From: Haliotis asinina
Lineage: Eukaryota > Mollusca > Gastropoda > Lepetellida > Haliotidae
Reading direction: 5' to 3'
DNA: 64,000 nt
Assembly: GCF_037392515.1 (NCBI RefSeq)
Contig: NC_090281.1
Span: 46,352,645-46,416,644 of the forward strand
Shown in pieces: positions 55,640 to 64,000 of the stretch (position 1 is the first letter of the stretch; every line of letters begins with the position of its first letter). The notes below the pieces were generated by a model. The model was not told where the DNA came from. It saw nothing but the letters and a program-made list of their open reading frames with translations, and ran no database searches. The position numbers and the translations under genes are program-made.

Positions 55640-55859
55640 CACAAAAGGCGACTCAGCTTGTCGTAAGAGGCGACTAACGGGATCGGGTGGTCAGGCTCGC
55701 TGACTTAATTGACACATGTCATCGGTTCCCAATTGTGCAGATCGATGCTCATGTTGTTGATCACTGGATTGTCTGGTCCAGACTCGATTATTTACAGACC
55801 GCCGCCATATAGCTGTAATATTGCGGAGTGCGGCGTAAAACTAAACTCACTCACTCACT
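55640..55859 (+). mobile_element. SINE-A copy, 5'-truncated with 13-bp target duplication
   Basis: Starts within the family at ACAAAAGGCGACTC and runs to the intact tail GGCGTAAAACTAAACTC. It is flanked by CATATTCAATAAC at 55627-55639 and 55860-55872. The near-consensus sequence suggests a young insertion. A further short tail-like segment follows at 55873-55940. Confidence 0.9.
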
Positions 55860-56224
55860 CATATTCAATAACTCGTGAAGGCAGACGCCATAGCTGGAAT
55901 ATTGCCGAGTGCTGCATAAACCTAATCTTACTAACTTTTATTCAGTAAGGCTTTATGTGAAACAAACTTATGTAATGGATACTTAATTAAATCTAGTTAA
56001 CATTTATGATGTTCAAGCAGGATTAGCTATTAACTCTTGAACACTGAAAAGGGTCATACTAGTCACAGAATTAAACTGGTGTACATAGAAATGAATAGAA
56101 ACATGAACTGTGACAGTGTCGCGTTGTAGAGAATGCTTAATGTCAGATGTTCAAGACACATGCTGTTTAGACCTGTAATCTATCATGATTTCTTTCTCCA
56201 ATATATTTTGCACAGCTGGTGGTG

Positions 56225-56372
56225 GTAGGGGTAATGAGGCTACCTACTGGTTAAAATATCATCACGCCAATACCTACATTAATGCAATGTGTGAAACCCA
56301 TTTCTGTTGTCCCCTTCTGTGATATTGCTGGAATATTGCTAGAAGCAGTGTAAAACCGCGCTCGCTCAGCTG
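56225..56372 (+). repeat. SINE-B copy, diverged
   Basis: GGCTACCTACTGGTTAAAAT, CATTTCTGTTGTCCCC, GATATTGCTGGAATATTGCT and AGAAGCAGTGTAAAACC. Confidence 0.75.
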
Positions 56373-56987
56373 GTGGTGGTGATGGTGTTATGAATAAGCG
56401 CAAGAATTGTGAATCCTATGTCTTTCCATGGTCACTAAATATTGTCAGGAAATAAAATACATGACCAATGTTAACAGTTGGCAAAAATACCACAGCACAC
56501 TTGCAATGGTGACATTTGTTGAAATCCTGACATCACAACCAATATTGTAATGACAGAAAAACTGCAAGCACACTAATACTTTCTGAAACTACTGATAACA
56601 CACCCAACACAACTTACACTGGTCTGTTTTAACAAAACAAATCGTGACTTGACTTTGTTGTTATTAGACCTAAAGCGCACCCAATGTTTGGACGAAAAAT
56701 ATATTTGATTAACCTTTCTAAAATGTTCAGACTTCTTTTCTATACTGAAACTATTCTGAAAGTCTCATTTACCCCATGAAACCAGTGTAGTCTGAAAATC
56801 TGCACATCTGCTTGAGCAAAGAACAGTCAAGTTCATGTTAATGTACAGCACTTCATTCTAGGGCCAGGCTCCCATTTCACACAGGGATTCTCGGGATGCA
56901 GTTTTTTCCTCTGTGATTATCATGATGCACAATACAATAACATTAGGTGAATTACAACAATATTACAGTTTAGTATTAATAATAGTA

Positions 56988-57781
56988 CTGGTAAACACAT
57001 ATAAGATGAGCCACGACCTGACAAATGACCCCAATTTGCATACTTGGGAACGCCCCACAGAACAATCCACTTGAAACAAGAGGGAGACAGGTTGTCTGAT
57101 ATATATCGAGAAGTTCATTTTCCCCGTGCATTTCATGCATGAATTGTTATAGCACACTCGATTTGGGAACAGGTACAATCCCAACGAATTGAATCAACAC
57201 AATATACTGAGCACATATGTTTAGGACCACTGATCCATTTCATGTAGCAAATGACATTTTCCTGGGTTTTTTTTTTTAACAAAATTGTTGAATATCTAAA
57301 ATGCTTGTCAATGCCCCAATCATCTATTTGTCTTCGTCTTAACTAAAGGTTAGCATGGAATATCAGTATCTTACGCCTGAAATTGCAGTCTTAACAATCG
57401 AAGGAATATGCGGTGTTGTTTTAATGGGTAAAGTTGACTTTTCGTCTGCTAAGTATTAAATATATAATAACTACATATAGTTAATTGTGTTTCATTTAAC
57501 TATTTAATGTGTTAACAGTTATCTGTTACTGAATGGTGGTGGCTAAATCAGAGTAGCAAGGGGGAAATATTTTTATCCCATAACTTTGTTCCTATTTCTC
57601 TGTACGGGCTGATTTTCGTCAGGGTTTGCGGTGTTGATTTCATGTCACGGTTAGCATCTATTGCACATGCATAGTCGTCAAGCTACCTGTAGCAGCCAAG
57701 TGTACTCGCCCAATTCATCGTACCACCTCTCTTGTCACAAATGTGGTTAGTGCACAAAATCATCTAATATGTGTCTGGCAG
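56988..57781. mobile_element. TIR element Tx, copy 2, with internal insertion
   Basis: Same element as 48511-49062 (over 90 per cent alike by eye), with identical TIR start CTGGTAAACACATATAAG and TA flanks (56986-56987, 57782-57783). It is longer because about 218 bases have been inserted at 57419. Confidence 0.8.
57419..57636. mobile_element. Insertion nested in Tx copy 2 with 10-bp target duplication
   Basis: The Tx sequence TGCGGTGTTG occurs once in copy 1 but twice here (57409-57418 and 57627-57636), flanking the extra AT-rich DNA. It is a small element of unknown class; no clear terminal inverted repeats were seen. Confidence 0.7.
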
Positions 57782-58309
57782 TAAGTGTCTGGGACCCCAC
57801 AAATATAGGACACAAGGTAAATCCCTGGTGGTTGTTTCGCTAAAATGAGTCTATTTTATACAGAACTCATACTTTACCATAGACATAAAGTAGTTATAGA
57901 ACTGTGGTAGCAGCAACGTGTGAGCAACAAGCCCTCCTAAGTTTACACAATCACAGAAAACATTGTGAAGCTTCTACAATTTAATCACACAACAAATAAA
58001 ACAATGTTTTGGCCATAGGGATAATTGTGGAACTATTACAACTGGTAAGTACATTGTCTCAAGTTTGACAAATAATATTAAAAGTATCGGTGATGAAAAT
58101 TATATCAAGGTTTGGTTATGTTCAGTTTTTTTATTTCCTAGCTGTTTTTGTTACAATTTTCTGTTGTCAGTCTCAGTGAAAACCAGTGGCTTTACTTACC
58201 ATTTTTGTGTAAAATCCAAATTATTAATGGGCGTCAAAAATTAATTGTAGTTAATATTCTCTACAATAAATTGTCTTGAAGATCTATTCTTATATATCTT
58301 TACCTAAAG

Positions 58310-58427
58310 GTCTTTGGCAACCCATACTTGTCATAAGACGAGACTCAAGGGATCAGGTAGTTAGACTTCACATGCCATCGTATCCAAATTTGCACAGATC
58401 AGTTTAAAAAATGCCACCATATATATG
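58310..58427 (+). repeat. Decayed SINE-A, 5' part, split by a small MITE
   Basis: AGGTCTTTGGCAACCCATAC, ACTCAAGGGATCAGGTAG, TTGCACAGATC and ATGCCACCATATATATG. It resumes at 58540 with GAGTATTGCTGAGTG. Confidence 0.7.
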
Positions 58428-58531
58428 CTGAACAACAAAATAAAGTTTCCAAAAAGTCACAAAAAGCATTCGTTTGTCTCCTGTTTAAAAGCTTGACAAA
58501 TAGCCAAAGTTGCACTTCTTTTGCTGTTCAG
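58428..58531. mobile_element. 104-bp MITE with 8-bp target duplication
   Basis: Starts CTGAACAACAAAA and ends TTTTGCTGTTCAG, inverted with one mismatch in 13. Flanked by TATATATG at 58420-58427 and 58532-58539. Eight-base duplication is typical of hAT elements. Confidence 0.8.
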
Positions 58532-58782
58532 TATATATGGAGTATTGCTGAGTGTTTTAAACAACAAACATTTTGTACAGCAGTAGAATGCCAAATATTA
58601 AGAAAAAAAATATGTTGCAGTTACTCATGAAAATTAGAAAGTTTAGTTTGTCAGATTGCTATGAGAAGACAAGTTTGGCCATTATACAGTGTAGGCTTAA
58701 CTATGAATTTCTTTTAAATGGTGTAATTAAAAGTTAAACTGCAAGTTAGTTGCACCTCACAAAAAAGTTTGGATACATTATT

Positions 58783-58862
58783 CAAAGCCCATTTCTGGTG
58801 TGCCCGGCCATGATATTTTGGAATATTGCTAAAAGCGTCATAAAACTAACTTCATTCTCACT
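58783..58862 (+). repeat. SINE-B 3' fragment
   Basis: AAGCCCATTTCTGGTGTGCC, GAATATTGCTAAAAGCGTC and ATAAAACTAAC, without the tRNA-like head. Confidence 0.7.
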
Positions 58863-59047
58863 AAAAGAAAGTTTAGTTAGTAAGACATTTCTTTTTTCTG
58901 TTCTTTTAATATGTTTTGAAATTGTCATACCGTTGATGGCAAGATGTGTAAAAGGTAAAATCACTGCATTAGCTCATATGACTTAACAGGCGAAACTATC
59001 CATATTCCTGTAATAGTATATTATGTTTCTGCTTGGGAATATTTTAG

Positions 59048-59137
59048 GAGATGGTGGCAGTAAACAGGTGACAGCAGTATTTTCATTGTTATTGCTGCCA
59101 ATGATAGGAATGATAACCCTCACTATGAACAGATACC
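59048..59137 (+). other. Possible coding exon with a membrane segment (unrecognised)
   Basis: Acceptor-like ATATTTTAG ends at 59047 and a good donor, ACC|GTAAGT, follows 59137. The open frame reads DGGSKQVTAVFSLLLLPMIG then MITLTMNRYR: a hydrophobic segment followed by basic residues. It would join in phase to 61941. I do not recognise the family, and no upstream exon was found. Confidence 0.25.
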
Positions 59138-59734
59138 GTAAGTACATCCACATAATCCTTGGGAGATTGTTTTCTATTGTTTTCTTGGAGGCTATGTCGT
59201 GTGAGGTAAGTGTTAATGTATCAGTGTTGGCAAGTCTAATGTTAAATATACTTTTCCTGACCATTGAGGTAATTCTTCACCAAAAGGGAAACAGGTTTGT
59301 TTTTCACTATTATCATTTTTTATTAATTTGTATTATTTTCAAGAACATGTAAGTCATTCAACTTTGTTAATCTTTCAAAACAGAAATATTTAATTAGTCG
59401 CCGGTTAAAGCAAACCTCCTCCCGTCAAAATCTTAAAGTGGGCCGTTTCAAAGTCATTACTTTTATATTTTCGCACAAAAACACTTAACTTTAATGTCAT
59501 ATGTGACAAGTTTTTAATCTTCCTCTTCATCTCAGTGAATTTGTATAAGGTAATATGAAGTAAAACGTTGAAAGTTGGGAAGTGTTACTGATACCTATTT
59601 AAGAAATGTACAGTTACATTTTTGATAGTCAATATTTGTATGTAGGTGAGCTGTATGATTGTATTAAGACTTGATTGTGTTTGAGGCTCAGTGTACCCAT
59701 AACTAAACTCGTCCTTGTCCTAAGAGATGACGGC

Positions 59735-59890
59735 AGGGGGATAGCCTAGTGGTTTAAGTGTTTGCTCATGCGGTAGACAAAGTTTTGATTCCCCACAAAG
59801 TTGCAATGTGGGAAGCCAATTTCTGGTGTTCCCCCCCAGTGATGTTGCTGGAATATTGCTAAAACTGGTTAAAACCATACTCGCACTAGA
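59735..59890 (+). mobile_element. SINE-B copy
   Basis: A box TAGCCTAGTGGTTTAAGTG, TTTTGATTCCCCACAAAG, CAATTTCTGGTGTTCCCC, and GCTGGAATATTGCTAAAAC with tail. Confidence 0.8.
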
Positions 59891-61940
59891 GATGACCAAG
59901 AGAACTGGGCATCCAGACTTGTATATTTGACATCTCATCTTAATTACTTACAGCCAGCTAAGGCAAATCTTCTAAGTTGTGGAGAGTGGTGTTACAACTG
60001 ACTCACACATTTAATGAAGACAAAAAAAATGGTTGTCACAGTATTTACCAGAAATGTGTGAATTTTGTGAAAGTGCCTGATTATTACATGTAAGAAATGT
60101 GCCTGAGAGATGTCAAACATTATAGCAACTTCCAATGTACAGATTTTACAGACTTAGTCTTTGCAAACTTGGAAAATGTTCTTTACATGCGTTTGCTTTT
60201 CACTGAAATGTGAAAAAAAAACTTTAGGTTAGCGAGTCTGAATTAGTAGAATTTAAGACCAACAAAAATGTGATTATTGCTCAAGCCAAAATTCAGATCA
60301 GGAAAAGGTGAACCTCTGTACCTCAGGCATTTACATAGTTATTCAGATATCACCAAGAGCAGTAAATTAATGTGAATAAATAACCATTTAGGCTCTGTAA
60401 CCTTTCAGTAGATAGGTAATCATTCAGACTACAAATCCATTAAGGTTTTTGACTGGTATGACTGATAACAGAATATGAAAGTACACTGCAAGTCTTCTGA
60501 AGCTGAAATTTCATAAGGAATTTTTGACAGGTGTGTTGGTGTATGATGTACATGATAGGTTTCAGCAAGTTTGTCTCATCTGAACTTATATGACATGTTT
60601 TGGAGGAATGTATGAATCAGGATCCTGACACACAAAGGATTCATAGTGTTCAGACCTGTCATGGGTTTACAAATGGCTAAATGCAAGGATCCCATGTCAG
60701 CAACAAAATCCAGTGGTTTCTAATTGCTAATTTGAGCTTGTTTTCTTCTCCTTTAGAAAAGGAGATAACCTTAGTGGATGACTGTTTTTTCCTAACTCAA
60801 CCACTTCAGCACTAACACAAAAATGTTGCTTGACCTGAAACAAAGTTGTTTGAGTAAATGCATATGAACTAAGATTATATCTAGGAGAAAGATCTCTTAA
60901 CTGTTGTTATCTTGTATTTTTTAAGTGTTTGCAAACAAGCCCTTTAGATGAATTGATATTTTAACATGTCCCTCAGAGATATCTGAAGCAGAATCAAGTT
61001 GTTGATGTAGTGGACCTGTTTTGAGGTCAAGGTCAGATTATGGGATCTTAATTCAAAGCACGTTTTGAAACGAAATTTTGTGCATAAAATGACACAATGT
61101 TAGGATGAGGTTAATTAGTTTGTACATCTATTTGACTCGATAATTTCATAACTGAAATATTTCTGTATCTAGTCACAAACAACTTGAACAGACCTTGAAC
61201 TTGTGATGGCCTTCACCTTTTGGACTATATTTTGTGAAGCTGGTATATTTTGAATTTACTCAATTCAAACATTGGTCACTCGGGCATTTTGACTTAATGT
61301 TTCAAAGAAGTTTTTTTGTGGTATTAATTTGATGGCCTTGAGGTCAAGGTCACATTAAGTGACCTTACACTTCAAAAGGATGTTATTTTTCAGTGTTGAG
61401 AAATATTCATTTATTTCATTTTTGACACTGAATTGCTAAAAACATACTGTTCACACCAGTTGTGTCTCAGTTCATATTTGCACAAGTGTCAAACTGCACT
61501 CACTTCAAACCAAGGTCAACACCCATTTTTTATTTTTATTTAATTATTATTGTTATTTTGAAGGGGGAAGGAGTATTGGGGTTTTTTTTTTATATAAATG
61601 AGAGTATATTTATTTAATTGATATTTTATCAGGGTTATTGTTGAAGGGTCAAGTGTTGCCGGATCAGGGTGATTGTGACCTAGAAAAGGAATTGAATGTA
61701 TATGTCCAGTTTAAGGATCAAGCAGAAACATTGCTTTCACTCTGATGTTACATGCTTCTGTGTATTCAGTGAAAACAAGGTCACACAAGGTGGGTAACAC
61801 AAGCTAAATGAGTTCATTGAACACCGGAGGATTAAAGCTTACCACACAAAGGTAATGTTCTGTAATCAGTAAACACAAATCAATATGGCGACAACCTTGT
61901 GTCTATTTGTATTTGAGTAAATGGAACCTTTTCTTTCCAG
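59891..61940. other. Stretch without recognised genes
   Basis: AT-rich. Contains scattered GGTCAAGGTCA-type motifs (61027, 61343), as in the repeat at 47330-47640, but no open frame with family similarity. Confidence 0.45.
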
Positions 61941-62026
61941 AAAGCAACCCAGGGATGGATTTCAACAGCACGAAAGACAGCTGGACCTTGAATATTATTT
62001 TTATTAATTCCACACATTCTGGATAG
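61941..62026 (+). other. Possible terminal exon with poly-A signal (unrecognised)
   Basis: Strong acceptor TTTTCTTTCCAG at 61940; 28 codons in the phase left by 59137 (SNPGMDFNSTKDSWTLN and so on) to TAG at 62026; AATAAA at 62056-62061. Suggestive but short, with no family match. Confidence 0.25.
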
Positions 62027-64000
62027 TCTCAAAAATGAAAGTCTTTATTTATGAAAATAAAGACTACTACTTTTGGCTAAAGAAATGTTTTGTTTCAAAA
62101 TTCCAAATTGTTGGCCTGTCCAGCCTAGAAATTGAGATTTACTTTTCAGATGTGCCTCTTTCACATGAATTGATGTGAAACAAAACTAGAGCCATAGCAT
62201 GCACTAGCATAGGACCAATGAAGCCAGAAATAATGGCAATAGCAACAACACCTGACACACTGCCAGATGATAATGGCTGCCTCCGTGAAACATGAACATA
62301 TTCAGAAAGTTCTTGGAGATTGAAATGGTTGAATTTTAATTCCAGATTGAAGTTTGGCCTGTATCTGCAGTTTGTGGTATGGATAACAACGTAAGGCAAT
62401 AATGGTATATAGATTACTACATACTTAAGTTCAAGAATTAATTCTTATTGTCTGAAGTATTATGCTGAAGTTTTTCTTCAATGCTAATCAATGTTCCATC
62501 GAGTTAGTTGTCAACTCTAGGATCTTTCCGTGAAGGAAGTCATTGTTTTATCTTAATACCTCCTGATAAAAACTCAATCCGTACTGAACACCAAGTAATT
62601 TATTGCCACTAAAAGCTGGAATATATATAGTTGCGAATGAATATATTATAAATTTAACTAATGACGTTTTTAACAAGTTCTAACAATTCTGACCTACATA
62701 AGTGACATACATAAGTTCATTTAAACAGTAAGTTGTGAGTACTCAGTGTGTTTTTACAAGAAGTAGCAAGATTCCTTGCCTGTTTGTACAAAGTCTACGT
62801 GTGTTTGTTGCACTGAAATGGTAAATATATTGCCTTGAATCAGGCTGTTATTAAATTTCACAATTAAATGCAATTCAAACGACCTAGACAGATTGAATTA
62901 GGTGTATGATTGAATTAGCTGTACCATGTTGAGAATATTAAATTCCAATTGTACAGTCCCATAACTACTTACACTGTAGAGGGTTTGTTTACCGAAGTCT
63001 ACAAACATCTGTAGGATCCCTTGGCAAACTGTCTGTGGTAGGACTAGTTTAAGTCTGTTAAGAATTAAATTAAAATTGTAGAAAGTCACCAAGCCCAGTC
63101 AAGACTGCTGAAAACTTAATTTCTTTAATCATTCCTTGAAATATTTATTTCCCACAAATGTAGAATTTCATTAATGCTTACCCATATTGATGTCTTGTGC
63201 CCGTCTGCAAAAATGCTGATTTTCTTGCTGTCTTTGGGGAAAAGGTTTTTGAATGGACTAGTTTGGGTTTCATTTTTTGGTACATGTATAAAGGCAATTT
63301 CAGTATCCCCTGTTGTATTGGATGATGATCCAAATAGATCTGATATTTCTAGATATGTTTCAGTGCTTCATTTACCAAGTGTACATATCTGTAAACAACA
63401 GTACTTTTTTATGTCTTGATATACGTTTATATCTTAAATATAAATTACTTACTTTAATATAAATAATGAATTTAAAAATGCCAATGACAGGTCTGAAATG
63501 AGAGACAGTTGTGAATAAGGTGAATTATAATGTATTTGGAAAGAAAGGATTAATTAAAATTAAAATAAATGCTATACATTTTTTTAGTTGATAATACATT
63601 AGATTACATGATTACAATTTATTTCCAATTAACAGTTGTTTTCGTAAAAGTAGGTTACACTCCACAACTCTTAGAACTTATCTTTGTGCTACATAGAATT
63701 CCCACATTTATTTGCTTACACAGCTCATTGTCAGTTTTTCTTGTTTAACACTGCATTCTGCACTATTCAAGCAATGCAAGAGCAGTAAATATCAACATGA
63801 CAAAACATTTGTGAATATGCATGTGGATATGAAATATACTGAACTATGAGTTATTTTTTAATTACATAACTAGTTCACAAATTGGTTTCTTCCATGTTTT
63901 TAAGCATGGATTTTTTGCAATGTCAGCTTCATAAAAAAAATCAAGACAAAACAATAACACTGAAACATCAGTCAGTCTGATAAGAAGCAAATATGAGTTT
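62027..64000. other. Right end without recognised genes
   Basis: AT-rich. A minus-strand frame at 62399-62139 has a hydrophobic stretch (VSGVVAIAIISGFIGPMLVH), but no start, splice or family support. Nothing else was seen. Confidence 0.4.

Noticed and set aside
62139-62399. Minus-strand hydrophobic frame as a membrane protein exon
   Set aside because: One hydrophobic stretch only, with no convincing splice sites, start or family match.

Overview
The window is nuclear DNA of an animal and holds no bacterial or organellar genes. Three intron-rich protein genes could be rebuilt by hand from exon phases, splice sites and remembered family sequences. Two dispersed tRNA-type or SINE-like repeat families, both ending in a GGCGTAAAAC-TAAACTCACTC type tail, plus several mollusc-type repeats, point to a marine gastropod. 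An abalone (Haliotis) is the best guess, as inference from repeat style.

Layout. Positions 301-6030 (minus strand) are the 5' part of SNAPC4, the largest subunit of the snRNA-activating complex: seven coding exons, with the Myb-repeat part beyond the left edge. Positions 6031-6560 are a short divergent promoter shared with TSC1. TSC1 (hamartin) runs on the plus strand with an untranslated first exon near 6641 and 21 coding exons from 10048 to 42043. These are phase-consistent throughout and give about 1270 residues. TSC1 introns are full of mobile DNA: three related DIRS-type tyrosine-recombinase retrotransposons, all in the sense direction (intron 1, 10330-13983; intron 3, 18340-23524; intron 20, 36890-41525), a dead Tigger/pogo transposase (intron 16), many SINEs and several tandem repeats. 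Convergent to TSC1 on the minus strand is MRPS18B (52026-45156, six exons, 193 residues), which has a second, splice-defective copy of its last exon. From 52027 to 64000 no gene could be firmly recognised; this part holds SINEs, a pair of TIR elements with nested insertions, and at best two possible exons of an unidentified membrane protein.

The three genes are ordinary cellular genes (snRNA transcription, mTORC1 restraint, mitochondrial translation), and nothing suggests that they form a functional unit beyond the SNAPC4/TSC1 shared promoter. I found no clearly new biological system. The most informative signals are the DIRS copies with complementary deletions, the nested insertions that date one another through preserved target duplications, two consecutive GC-AG introns and two upstream ORFs in TSC1, and the duplicated terminal exon of MRPS18B. 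All exon borders were called by eye from splice consensus and reading frame; RNA-seq would confirm or correct them.
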